Origin: Eucommia ulmoides
Lineage: Eukaryota; Streptophyta; Magnoliopsida; Garryales; Eucommiaceae
Direction of reading: 5' to 3'
Length of the DNA: 64,000 bases
Assembly (NCBI GenBank): GCA_016647705.1
Contig: CM028325.1
Coordinates: 29,430,474 to 29,494,473 of the forward strand
The notes beneath the pieces are model-generated. The model searched no databases and was not told where the DNA came from. It saw nothing but the letters and a program-made list of their open reading frames with translations. Below, one piece after another: positions 46,214 through 58,472 of the stretch (within the stretch, counting starts at the first letter, position 1; each line of letters begins with the position of its first letter). The translations under genes were made by a program, and so were the position numbers.

Positions 46214-47753
46214 TGTTGGCCCAATAATCTACCAAAGAGGAGGGTGAATTGGGTAATTTTAAAAAATTATCAAATAATAACACTTCAAAATTCAAATATT
46301 AATTTAATCCTAAATTAATTATTATCTCTTTATATTTTCAACACTCAAAATAATCAATTTATCCTAAATTAATTATTATCTTTATAAGACAGCTAGTGGA
46401 TAAGTGTTCAAATCTAAGTGCACACCCAAACAATAAGAAATAAAGAAAATAAACAATGCAATACACACCAATATATCCTGGTTCACCAAGCTAATCTTAG
46501 CTAATCCAGTCCTCCGAGCCCCACGGAGATTCGCACCCACTAAATCACTAAAATTCCTTTAAACAGGTAGGAACCAAACCTTTATACAACGATTCCTTTA
46601 CAGGCTCAGAATCAACCTTTACAACTTCCTTTTCCCAGGCTTAGGAATAACCTTTTCTTTTTCCCAGGCTTAAGAATAAACTTATTTTTTTCCAGGCTCA
46701 AGACTAACCTAATGCTTTCACAGGCTAAAAATCAAACCTAATTATTTTATACTTAGGCTAAGAATTAAACCTCATAAAAACACTTCAAGTATCCCTTTAC
46801 CCGGTAAGGATTGAACAGTTACAAATTCACTCACAATTGATCCTAATCAGGAAGAATCACACCTAACTCTTTTCAAGGGAAAAGATTAACTTAACATTTT
46901 TGTACTTATGTAAATATCAAACCTCAATCTTTTTACCGAAAGAGATTGAAACTCAGTTACCCCTGATTAAATACTCCCAATAGTACCTAATCCGCACACA
47001 ACTCACAAATTACAAGAAATTTATAAGTTCTTCCCACTCGAAACTTCTACCACCTCAGATTAAATTTAAACTCGATTAATGTCTCGATATATACTAGTGA
47101 TATAAATAAGTGAGAAAATAAAAATCTAATTATATAACAAACAATACGGGTAGCACACAATTGAGTACTTAATCAGATTATCACCAAAATCGTTTTAAAA
47201 ATAATTTTTATGCTTTTAAAGTTCAAAAAACGATTTTACAAGATTGAATAACCAAGCAAGTAATAATATTAATAAACTCAATAAGGAATAAGGTTGGAAC
47301 AATCCCACCAAGAAAATATAAAAATTTGACTGTAATAGATATGAGCAACACACAAATAAGTACGTAATCAGATTATAACAAAAATCGTTTTGAAAGAATT
47401 TTTATACTCTTTAAAATTCAAAAAACGATTTTATCAAGACCCTATCAATCAAGCAAATATAGAAAAATAAATACGCAATAAATATTAATAGCTTGGAAAG
47501 ATCTCACCAGAATAACAACGAAAGATTATAGATTGAAACGCTAGATAGCTCAAATCGGTGACGCTAACACAATCAGCGCATTAACTCAAGAACTTCTCAA
47601 TAATTGATCTCACAATTTGATCTCTCAAAATAATATCAGAATGATGACTCTTAGAAAAAATTAGGAACTGAATAGTTCTTGATATTATCTATTTATTATG
47701 TGAAATCCGCAGGTCTATATATAGGGAATTGAAACAAATCCTCCAACGACTAG

Positions 47754-49176
47754 TGGTATCGCGTAAATACGTCGCTACTTTCACTCGCAAGTATACGAGA
47801 TCAAGTTTTAGTAAAGGTGGGGAGAGTAAGGGTATCGTTCCATAGGGATTGCTTGCGATTATTATTCAGTACCGTGTTTATCATGACCTAACTTTATCTA
47901 AGCTAAAACAAATGTATATAAAATTAATATAAACTAATACTAAAATACTAATTAAACTATACTAATACTAATATAAGATGTTTAGGGAAAGTATTGTCAA
48001 GAGATTAACTTTGTTTACAAAAACGTACTTGGTCTTGTTTTAGTTTACGTTAATTGCGTTCAGGTATCCGACAATCTCGGTTCGTAAACTCACTCGCCAC
48101 ATCTCCCGAGTGTAAGACGAGTGAATATATGACTTCGCATCAATGAAGAAATTCCCCTCAACGTCTTAATGACACTAGGTCACGTGAGTCTCGCCCCAAC
48201 ATCATTGATTGTACACTTTGTAACGCCCTCCCAAGTCATTAGATTGTCATGTTGTATTTACCCTAAATCGAATCCGGGATTACCTCTCCCAAGTGTCAAA
48301 CCCTGTATTCTCTAATTATCTAAACAAGCATAATAATAGGACAACACAGCAAGCACAATTGAAATTATTATAAAACACACATTAACGAAACAAAAACTCA
48401 AACAAACAACACTTTTATAAATTACATTAATCCCTAGACAAAAACCCGTTTAGCTCATGGCCATAGCCGGTTATATAATGAAAATAGAGCTAAACGTGCT
48501 CAAACAATAATCCTAAGTTAAGAAATAAAGAAAGGAACGAGAAAAACTTAGCTTAGTCCGAAGATTTGTCGCTAAAAACTTTTCAAGATCGCTCCCCCTT
48601 CTGTGCTTTGTGATCTTCTCCTTAGGATTTAAATGAGCACTCCCAAAACCTCTCTCTAAAATATCCTAAGTCTATTAGGGCTCTCATGGCCGGAGGAGAG
48701 GAGAAGAAGGGGTATAAATAGAGAAAATATCTAAAAAATATCTAAAATCTGGTGCAGAGTGACCGCCTAGGCGGTGGGTATGTAGGTTAGAATGATCGCC
48801 TAGGTGACAAATTGATTGCCTAGGCGGTGGAACAGTGAACCAAGTCTCTGCATTCTGACCGCCTAGGTGGTGGTTTCACCACCTAAGCGGTGAAACTGCA
48901 GTGAGTTTTGGCTTGGCTCTGTACTTTGACCGCCGCGGCGGTGGTTTTGTCACTACGGCGGTGGCTGCAGGTTCTGAATTTCAGCTTCTTTGTCATTTTT
49001 CTACCGTTCATCCACCATCTTTGATCCGATGTGATCGTTTTTATCCGTTTTAATCCCGTTTCACATCAAACACCTGATTTATATAAAAACACATAAAAAC
49101 ATATTAGAACGTACTAAACATACTCGAAAACTAACAATGTTCGGATTGAAAATAGATAAGTAATTTACACCTATCA
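47754..49176 (-). repeat. Solo LTR C4 (family C), antisense in G's LTR
   Basis: On the minus strand it starts TGATAGGTGTAAATTAC at 49176 and ends ...GCGATACCA at 47754. The undisturbed target is visible in G's right LTR (CAACGGTTAGTTTTC near 55070). Flanks here are ACTAG and GTTAG, so the duplication has drifted. 1423 bases, no internal sequence. Confidence 0.9.
48762..48962. repeat. Paired-palindrome array in solo LTR C4
   Basis: Words start at 48762 (ACCGCCTAGGCGGT, perfect), 48795/48815, 48858/48878 and 48929/48949. All three pairs are 20 bp apart and repeat at 63 and 71 bp. The copy at 48929-48942 is ACCGCCGCGGCGGT, also perfect, so two different cores (CTAG and CGCG) are both kept self-complementary in one LTR. 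Confidence 0.88.
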
Positions 49177-49522
49177 GTTAGTTTTCAAATGATAAGTATC
49201 TAAAAAGCACCTATAGACCCCATATATCATTATATTTCATTTTAGGGATAATTTACTTAAATATAGCTTTCAAAACATTCAATTGAGTCCCTCAAAAAAA
49301 TTTCAAACTCAAATTGATAAGATAAGAAATATTAAAAGGACCAATTTGAGACATACTTTAATTTCATGTACCAAATCTATAGACATATTCAAATATTAGT
49401 TGCATATCTTAAATAACATTAAATCCCTAAGATATCTCTTAGATTCTAACCATAAAATGGCTAATAACGACTACTTTTTGGAAAAATCCACGAAATCTTT
49501 TAATCCTGAAACCTAACCAATT

Positions 49523-49820
49523 GTTGACCGACTAAACACCATAGGTCGACCGATCGATTCAGGTCGTAGCCCAAGCCAAAAATTCAAGCCTATCGGTCCA
49601 CTGCTCATCCTTGGTCTGTCGACCGATCGATTCAGAGAGTTTTCCAGGCCAAAATCTAGCTATGGTAAGTTGATCGCTCCACTTTGGTCTGTTAACCTAA
49701 CGATATAGAGAGTTTCACCTTTGTCCACAGGTCGATAGAACTGTCGACCTAACAATTTAGAGACTGAATCGTTTCCCAGGTCCTTCTCATCGGTTGATCG
49801 AACCATGTTGGTTGGTTGAC
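49523..49820. repeat. GTCGAC-type paired-palindrome array in G's left LTR (right copy 55418-55705)
   Basis: Left starts: 49523/49545, 49596/49619, 49669/49691, 49731/49743 and 49793/49815. Right starts: 55418/55440, 55491/55513, 55564/55586 and 55626/55638. The first three pairs have 22-23 bp spacing and an exact 73-bp period in both LTRs; the fourth pair has 12 bp as in F. CGATCGATTCAG often follows. Confidence 0.85.
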
Positions 49821-50189
49821 CGATCTTGCTGACATTCTTCTTCCTTAATTCATTTTTAACTCAAATCTTCAACGTTTTTGCCTCTTTAACCGATTTCTTT
49901 TCTCGGTTAACTTAATTAACTCCTTAAATCAATTTTTGTGTCATGTATGATCCTAATCGGGATACATTAAGAGTAAAAATTAATCTGAATTATTTTTTCC
50001 TAGATTCTTCAAAATCTTCGGTCTCTTAATGCTCTTTTCTTTGTCAGTCTCTTGCATCCAAAATCATCTTCAACAATTTCTTCATAATTAAATCGTCAAT
50101 GGAACTTTATCACTAAAACACTCAATAAACTCATTAGTTCCACGAAAAACATAAACATTTAATTGTCTATCAAAATCTTAGGATCAACA

Positions 50190-52299
50190 ATCTCTTCCTT
50201 TTAATGATGACAATTAATTTTGATGTTTTTGTTAAAATAATATGTAACCACACTCCCCCTAAATCCGAGGACGGAATTTTTTAACTCATTAAAGCACAAT
50301 TATGAAGAATAAATTTAAATATGAATATAATATTCAACAAAGCACAAAATCATCTCAAAATTCAATAATTCATAAACTCTCCATGTATGCTTAGGCAAAC
50401 AAACTTAAACATTAACTAAACTCATTGAAAGCACAACTATGATTTCCCCTTAAGAATATTCATCAAAACATTAATAAATTCTCTACATTTGTCATCTTAA
50501 AAAGTGAGGAAGAAGAATAAAAAACATCACTCTAGGAATGTAGTCTCCCCCGTAAGGCAATCAAAACATCTCAGTAATGTAACATGATATTAATTTTCAC
50601 AAGCATATTAACTCTTTAAAACCATATAAAAAGCATATAATCTCATAGATAATATCAACTCTTTTGAAAAACCCATTTTTCAATATAATCATGACATAAT
50701 ATTGTCACTCTTATAAACACTTCTCCCCATATATAATTGTAAACAAGTCAATTCATGTTTAGGAGAATAAATCTGAGGTAATCAAAATACTTCAACAATA
50801 TACCATGTAATCAAATAATTTCAGTTAAGTCCATATGCCTTACTCATGATACCAAATAATGTGTTCCTATTAAATAGAATCAAGTCATATGATCTTTAAT
50901 GCACTAGAATAGGAAGCATATCTCAAAAATAACTTATTATCAATCAACATAGATCTAATACATGCATAAACATGAATAAATACATATTTCTCTCATAAAA
51001 TTTCAACTCTCTTTTAGAATAATAATCGTTTACAGAACAAGGAATATTAGTTATATGGCAAACACTTAATGCGATCACATAAAACGATGCCAATCATGTA
51101 AGTTAAAATTCATTCGATATGCCGACAGGTTAGATTATGATTAATATTAATTTTATCAAGTATTTCTTAGCAATAAATATTTCATCAATCAATCAGTATT
51201 AGCCAACAATAGAAATCCACATAGGCATATAATCAAAGCATGCTATTTAAATTTCTTACATAATTATGCAAGAGTGAGATTGTTTTACTACTGAGTTGAA
51301 TGAAAATTCAACTCTAATCAACTATCTCCTTGAATTAACATCGCTCTTATTATTGACTCAACTTTGAGTTTCGATATGAATATTTGTTTCTCCTTGAATA
51401 ATATTATAACTTGAAACTCTTTGAAACATACTTAGAAGAAGATCATTAGTAGCAATCAAATGAACATATATTTATCAATTATTCTCAACATCATGCATGA
51501 CCACTTATCAATTTCAAGCAATTTTAATCTTATAAACCAATTAATTTAAATTGAGTCTTCTCAAGTGATCATGTTTCTAGTAAACATATAATCATTAATG
51601 CACAAGAGCATGAATCATATCTCAATAATAAAGACGTTATCTCATATCATTCTAGATCCCTTCATAGTAATAATCATTAAAAACTATGAGACATAAAATG
51701 TATGTAAAAAACATATTATCATGCATATAGCAAGACACTTAATGTCCATAAATATATTCATGTGTACAAAGTATCAATTTAAAACATTAAGCACAGATTG
51801 ATGCGCTATGAACATTATGGTATCAAAAATAGACTTAACACAATTTCATAAAAAGATACCAACCATGATCTGCTTAATTTCATATGATATGCCAATCAAA
51901 TAAGATCATGCTAAAAAACTGATTTTATCAAATATTTAATACAAGCGATAACTCAGATTTAATTAATTTATCAGTATTAGCTAACAATAAAATTCCACTT
52001 AATCATATAATCAAGGTTCTGAACAATTCAAATCAAATAAATCATTCTTTATCATTTAATTCATCTCAATATAACATATCATGCAACAAATAATAATCAG
52101 AGTAAAGACGCTTGATTCATTTTAAATCATTTAACATGTTTCAAAATCAATTAAACAAATAATCCTCAATATACGCACATTTTAAAAACATGTTAATATA
52201 TTTTATTTAAATGTGATTACCAGAATCACCATGCAATGTTTCTAAGACAACACGTAACGCATCATTTAAATTAGGTCTTAGAAACTATTACCAACTTAC
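50190..52299 (-). other. Interior of element G, AT-rich, no coding motif
   Basis: Opens on the left with a purine tract (minus strand AAAAGGAAGAGAT at about 50190-50202). The remaining 2.1 kb has no open frame of note. Words such as ATCATATCTCAA and CATAATCAAA repeat in scattered form, for example near 50930 and 51615 or 51200 and 52000, hinting at an old internal duplication. Confidence 0.6.
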
Positions 52300-53460
52300 T
52301 TATTTTGCAAGTCGGACATTTTCCCCTTTAAAAAATTTAATAAATTTAAATCGCGAGGGATTAAGAGTACCTTTTATATTTTTCGAGGTAACTTTACTCT
52401 TTACTTCATTTGTACCGATAATTGTTTTGGGTGCACTATTTTTCTTAGCATGTCTGTATCCTCTCAACCTTTGATTATTGTCATTTGATTTACTGATACT
52501 TCCATTTGCACATGTCACTTGTGGCTTCCTGGTGATATTCCATCTTGGCTTTGACAATTCTTTTCTGTTTGCACATTTCGCTTGTATTTTCTTTGTAACT
52601 TCACGTTTTGTCTTTAGTGCATCTTTTCCCTTCGTATGCGTCACTCTTGGATCTTTGATGACTTCTTGTCTTGAATTTGATATAACCTCTTTGTTCATTC
52701 CTTCGGGTCTACTCCCGTCATTATGTAACTCTACACAAGACATTTCAACAGTTCTCTTCGGTATCCATTTCATTTTGGATCTGTTCTTGTTAGACATAAG
52801 CTTAGGGTTCTTTAATGGACATGATACTTTAAAATGCCCAACCCTATTGCAATAATAACATCTCAAATTTTATCGATTACCATGGAAAACACGAGATGTA
52901 AGACATAAATCATTTCTAACCATAGAAACATAACTATCACTAACCTGTGATGAAGAATAAGACGACGAAACATATCCACTTTGCCTAGAAAAATCATTTT
53001 CAGAAGCTCTTGAAACAGACTTAAGGTTGGATTTTAATTTTCTAAAATGTTTCTTAAGTAAATCGATTTTTGAATCAAGATCTGACTTTTGCTTAGAAAT
53101 CCTGTCAATATTATTTTTTAAAACTTTGTTTTCATTTTCAAGAGAATTCACTTTAGAGAACAAATTATTAATTTAAAAAATAACGTCCGAAAACTCTTTT
53201 GTACCACAATAATCATCCAAATGCACTTTAGATTTTCGAATACTTTTTCCTCCATTTTCAAATGAATCAATTTTTCTTTTTAAACTCAAACTCTCTTTAG
53301 CAAAGAGTAGTGTGAAGGAAAGTAATTTTTCTATGATAACATGGATATTTTCATTATCATCATCTCCATCACTACCACTAATATCATAGGAATCATCCAT
53401 CATATTATCATATAAGGAGCTATCACTATCAAGAGAAGATATACAAAAAATATTATCCAT
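52300..53460 (-). pseudogene. gag-like region of element G
   Basis: From 53460 down: an acidic, serine-rich stretch (SSLDSDSSLYDNMMDDSYDISGSDGDDDNE), then a predicted coiled coil (about 53163-53040, VNSLENENKVLKNNIDRISKQKSDLDSKIDLLKKHF), then a zinc knuckle CYYCNRVGHFKVSC (CX2CX4HX4C, near 52860-52820), followed by a basic KMKWIPK part. The arrangement (acidic, coiled coil, knuckle, WIPK) is that of the back half of Sirevirus gag; compare F at 39350-39860. The front half is not recognised. It is a fossil. Confidence 0.8.
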
Positions 53461-53516
53461 GGTGTGTGCACGTGATCGGTTTAACTAAGACGTTAAGCCT
53501 AATTGAGCTAAACCAA

Positions 53517-53527
53517 CTCTGATACCA
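53517..53527 (-). other. Primer-binding site of element G, initiator tRNA-Met type
   Basis: TGGTATCAGAG on the minus strand, two bases from the right LTR. Confidence 0.92.
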
Positions 53528-53529
53528 AT

Positions 53530-56172
53530 TGTTGGCCCAGTGATTTACCTAAGAAGGGGATGAATTAGGTAGTTTTAAAAATTACGAAATAATAACACTT
53601 CAAATTCAAATAATTAATCTAATCTTAAATTAATTATTATTTATTTATATTTTCAACACTTAAAATAATTAATTTATTCTAAATTAATTATTATCTTTAT
53701 AAGGCAACGGATAAGTATTCAAATCTAAGTGCACACCCAAATAACAAGAAATAAAGAAAGTAAACAATGCAATACACACCGATATATCCTAGTTCACCAA
53801 TCTAATCTTGGCTAATCCAATCATCTGAGCCCTATGGAGATTAACACCCACTAAATCATCAAGATTCCTTTAAAAAGGTAGGAACCAAACCTTTACACAA
53901 CGATTCTTTTACAGGCTCAGAATCAATATTTACAACTTTTTTTCCCAGATTCAAGAATAACCTTTCTTTTTCCCAAGCTCAAGAATAACCTTATCTTTTT
54001 TCAGGCTCAAGACTAACCTAATCCTTTCACAGGCTAAGAATCAAACTTAATTCTTTTATACTTAGGCTAAGAATTAAATCTCACAAAAATACTCTAAGTA
54101 TCCCTTTACCCGGTAAGGATTGAACAGTTATAAATTCACTCACAATTAATCCTAATTAGGAAAAATCACACCTAACTCTTTTCAAGAAAAAAAATTAACC
54201 TAACCTTTTGATAATTAGGTAAAGATTAAACCACAATCTCTTTACCGGAAGAGATTGAAACCCAACTACTCTTGATTAGATACTCCCAATAGTACCTAAT
54301 CCGCACACAACTCACCAATTACAAGAAATTTATATGTTCTTCCCACTCGGAACTTCTACTGCTTCAGATTAAATTTAAACTCAATTAATGTCTCGATATA
54401 TACTAGTGATAGAAATAAATGAAGAAATAAAAATCTGATTATAACAAATAATACGGGTAGCATAAAATTGAGCACTTAATCATATTATCACCAAAATCGT
54501 TTTAAAAATAATTTTTATGCTTTTAAAGTTTTTTTTTTCTTTTTTTTTTTTTTTTTACAATATTGAATAATCAAGCAAGTAATAATATTAGTAAACTCAA
54601 TAGGGAATAAGCCTGGACCAATCTCACCAAAAAAAACATAAAAATCTGATTGTAATAAATATGAGCAACACACAAATAAGTACGTAATCAAATTATCATA
54701 AGAAAGAATTTTTATGCTATTTAAAGTTCAAAAAATGATTTTATCAAGATCTTATCAACCAAGCAAATATAAAAAAAAATATGCAATAAAGATTAATAGT
54801 TTGGAAAGATCTCACCAAAATAACAACAAAAGATTAAAGATTGAAACGCTAGATAGCTCAAATCGGTGACGCTAACACAATCAGCGCTTTAACTCAAGAA
54901 CTTCTCAACAATTGATCCCACAATTTGATCTCTCAAAATAATATCAGAATGATGACTCTTAGAACAGTTTAGAAACTGAATAGTTCTTGATATTATCTAT
55001 TTATTATGAGAAATCCATATGTCTATATACAGGGAATTGAAAAAAAAAAAAAAAAAAAAAAACCTCCAACGGTTAGTTTTCAAATAATAAGTATCTAAAA
55101 AGCACCTATAGACCCCATATATCATTATATTTCATTTTAGATATAATTTACTTAAATATAGCTTTCAAAACATTCAATTGAGTCCCTTAAAAAAATTTCA
55201 AACTTAAATCGATAAGATAGGAAATATTAAAAAGATCAATTTGAGAAACACTTTAATTTCATATACCAAATCTATAAGGATATTCAAATATCAGTTGCAT
55301 ATCTTAAATAACATTAAATCCCTAATATATCTCTCAGATTCTAACCATAAAACGGCTAGTAACATCTACTTTTTGGAAAAATCCATGAAATCTTCTAATC
55401 CTGAAACCTAACCATTGGTTGACTGGCCAAACACCATAGGTCGACTGATCGATTCAGGTTGTAGCCAAAGACAAAAATTCATGCCCATCGGTCGACTGCT
55501 CATCCTTGGTCTGTCGATCGATCGATTCAGAGAGTTTCCCGGACCAAAATCTAACTATAGTAAGTCGACCACTCCACTTTGGTCTGTCGATCTAACGATT
55601 TAGAGAGTTTTACCTTTGGCCATAGGTCGATCGAGCTATCGACCGAAATATTCAAAGACTGAATCGTTTCCCAGGTCCTTTTCCTCGATTGACCGATCCT
55701 GTTGACATTCTTCTTCCTTAATTCATTTTTAACTCAAATCTTCGACGTTTTTGCCCATTTAACAGATTTCTTTTATTGGTTAACTTAATTAACTCCTTAA
55801 ATCAATTTTAATTTCTAATTTTTTTTAAATCAATATTTCTTCTTCAATTTCACATAGGAGCAAATATATTTAACTAATTAGGATCCTATAAAAAAAAACA
55901 CATAATTATAAAATCATTTTTTTGTCGTGTGTGATTCTAATCATGATACATTAAAAGTAAAATTAACCTGAGTTATTTTTCCCTAGATTCTTCAAAATCT
56001 TCAGTCTCTTAATGCTCTTCTCTTTGTCAGTCTCTTGCATTCAATATCATCTTCAACAATTTCTTTATGATTAAATCATCAATGAAACTTTATCACTGAA
56101 ACACTCAATCAACTCATTAATTCCAAAAAAAATATCAACATTTAATTTTCCATCAAAATCTTAGGATCAACA
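53530..56172 (-). repeat. 5' LTR of element G (right copy)
   Basis: 2643 bases, matching the left LTR without C4. It contains a T-run at about 54529-54557 and an A-run at 55040-55062, both longer than the matching part of the left copy. Palindrome array at 55418-55705. Confidence 0.9.
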
Positions 56173-57180
56173 AAATCAATCATCTATCTTTGGATTAAAA
56201 AATATAAAAAAAAAAATGATAGTTCACAATTTTACTTAATTTATTTCAATTTTTTTCTATAATTGGATTGATCAATAAGTTGAGTAAGATTTCAACTTAT
56301 CTTTCTATTTATATTAAAATTAATTATTTATTTTTGTATTAAAAACTATGAAAACAATCATAGTTTATAATTTGACTTTAATTCAAGAAATTTCAAAGTT
56401 AAATTGACATTGACTTATGTTGTTGAATTAAACATTGAAAACATCATGTTGAATTCAACATTAAATCTAATATTGTGTCGCATTCAAAAGAGTCTTAAAT
56501 TTTGCAACAAGAATATATACAAACCAATATCCTTTTCAATTTTTATTTTTTGTACAAATAAAGATTGAATATAAATACAACGTTGTCATAAACACCATTA
56601 TTGATCATACATATATAGTTGATATTGTAGAATGTAACACAATATTTGAATGTTGAATATGCATCGAACTATTTTTTCCAGTAGGAGTTTGATGTGAATG
56701 CAACAATGTTAATATAACAAATCTATGTAATTTCGAAACTTGAATTTTAAAAAATAAATCAAGAATGAATTGAAGGACAATGTAGATATGTTTAAAAATA
56801 GAATAAGGTTAAATCATCTGAATTCAACTTAATATGAAAAGAGATTATGTCAAAGTTATGATTCCAGATTTGTAGAAGGTATTATCGTCAGTGAATATGA
56901 GTCGATTTTAAAAATAAAATTAATTGGTACGATTAATATTATTTGAAGATTTAATTAGTTCAGTTAAATTTGGGTGTACAAACCAGTAAGTTGGCAATGA
57001 CATTAGATCCATTAGATCATTTGTCCTATATTTTTTAGGTTTTTTTTATATATATATTTGTGTCTTGTGGCATGGAGTACATAGAGGTATTAAGAATAGA
57101 CTATTTAATTTTAGAATCCCAAACTAGCCAATTATACATTTAATGTTTTATTGTTATTTTAAATTTTAGTATGGTACTGT
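56173..57180. other. AT-rich intergenic DNA with GTTGAATTCAAC words
   Basis: No gene. A perfect 16-base palindrome ATGTTGAATTCAACAT lies at 56446-56461. CAACTTATCTTTCTATTTATAT at 56295 nearly repeats the sequence just left of G (46188-46208). The same TTGAAT/ATTCAA words dominate 45858-46010 and 58790-59230. Confidence 0.55.
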
Positions 57181-58090
57181 TAGCCCCTAACAAAGCTGGG
57201 GGGACTAATTGGCACGAATCTTGGTGCACTTTGTTACCAGACGTGGTTCATGCAGCACAAACAAAGGCGTTGGCAACGAAGGCACCACCTTGATGCATAT
57301 CGTTAACCGAACATGGCGCATGTGGCGCCAAACAAGGGGTGGCATAGGCTATGCACGGGGGTTGGTTCAAGTTCAAGGTTAGACAAATGTTGGGCAAAGG
57401 TATGGAAAAATGTTGGTAGGGTGGTATCAAGTTGGGTTAACGTGCCACAAAACGTAGGCGCACGACTAAACTAAGGAGTCAATCGTAGGCAGGGGCTCAC
57501 TATTGACTCCATTATGCCTCCTCGAACAATTTCATGTCTACTGCCGTCACTCCAGTTATTTTGTTTAAAGTATGATAAGGGGGGATGTCTCTCCCTCCAA
57601 ACCCAAGGTAATGTTGGACCCTGTATGTGTCAAGGGGCGTTGGCACGGCAAGACAAGGTGTATCATAAGGCGTAGGCATGATGGGAAGATATGGGTAAGG
57701 CGTACCCAAGATTCTTGGCACAGGTGAAAACGTGACATAATAAAGGTCAACGAAATGGGGCGTCATGGGTCAATGCTAGCAAGCATTGGGTAACGACAAG
57801 ACCAGACATGGGGTAATCCTAGGCACACGGCTAAGATCAAAGTGCATAGGCAACGGCATATGTTGGCATGCGTGGGCACACAAGGGCGTCGTTGGACGAT
57901 GTGCGTGGACATCGGGCGTCGCTAAAACAAGGCGCAGTGATCCTAGGTGCAATACTAGGATCGATATTCATGGAGACAATGTGAAGACAAGATTGAGCAC
58001 GAGGTCAAGCTAACAAGGCAGAATGTGGGTACGAGACACGATATTCAGCTTGTAGCACAAGTTTGGGGATCCATAATTTTGGTTAGAGTG
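57181..58090. other. GC-richer island of unknown origin
   Basis: About 900 bases with a clearly higher G content than both sides, built of words such as GGCGTTGGCA, GGCATGATGGG, CAAGGCG and GGCACGAATC. Frames of 60-84 codons exist on both strands but read like chance (histidine- and proline-rich, no motif). It has no LTR, inverted repeat or target duplication that I can see. Confidence 0.5.
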
Positions 58091-58470
58091 GGTGCATTAA
58101 GTAGAAAAATAAATAATTAAACAAATTTTTTAATATAATTATATTAAAATATTCATTGTAAAAATACATTTACATTTTTATAATGAATTTCGATGAATCT
58201 TCATATGTTAAAACCATTACAATTCGATATCTTAGACATCGGTTCGAAATAGTATGTCTTAAAATTTACAATCGGAATTGTATTTGTCTTCAAATTTACC
58301 ATCACCTTGTAATGAAGGAGATTCATCTTTGTTTTTTTTTAATATTTCTTTATTACGTCTGCAAAAATGTATTTTAATATGTCTAGTTTTAATTAAAAAA
58401 ATAATCATACACGAACTAATTATCTAATTATATGATAAGCGCACAAAATTAGTATAATTTTTTTTAAGGA
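58091..58470. other. AT-rich intergenic DNA, nothing recognised
   Basis: No motif or convincing frame; a 64-codon open stretch at 58183-58377 looks like chance. Confidence 0.5.
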
Positions 58471-58472
58471 AA

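Larger units (their letters stand above)
46214..50189 (-). repeat. 3' LTR of element G (left copy, with C4 inside)
   Basis: Matches 53530-56172 on both sides of C4 (46214-47753 and 49177-50189). It carries a GTCGAC-type array at 49523-49820. Much of the pattern (ACAGGCTCAGAATCAA, CCTTTACCCGGTAAGGAT) is shared with F's LTRs, so F and G are relatives. Confidence 0.9.
46214..56172 (-). mobile_element. Element G: Sirevirus-type Ty1/copia derivative with gag only
   Basis: TGTTGGCCCA...TTAGGATCAACA LTRs (left 46214-50189 including the inserted solo LTR C4; right 53530-56172) flank an interior of 3340 bases. The left flank AAATA and the right flank AAATC are a five-base duplication with one change. 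Primer site for initiator tRNA-Met at 53517-53527. Only gag-type sequence is recognisable (52300-53460); no protease, integrase or RT motif is readable, so it was probably mobilised by a relative such as F (inference). It is a broken fossil. Confidence 0.87.

Noticed and set aside
48762-48962. Regularly spaced short repeats as a CRISPR array
   Set aside because: The repeats are 14-base palindromes in a plant LTR with 20-bp and 60-70-bp spacing and no cas genes; a eukaryotic genome makes CRISPR implausible.
57512-58013. Open frames of 75-84 codons on both strands in the GC-richer island
   Set aside because: No recognisable motif, both strands equally open, composition explains them.
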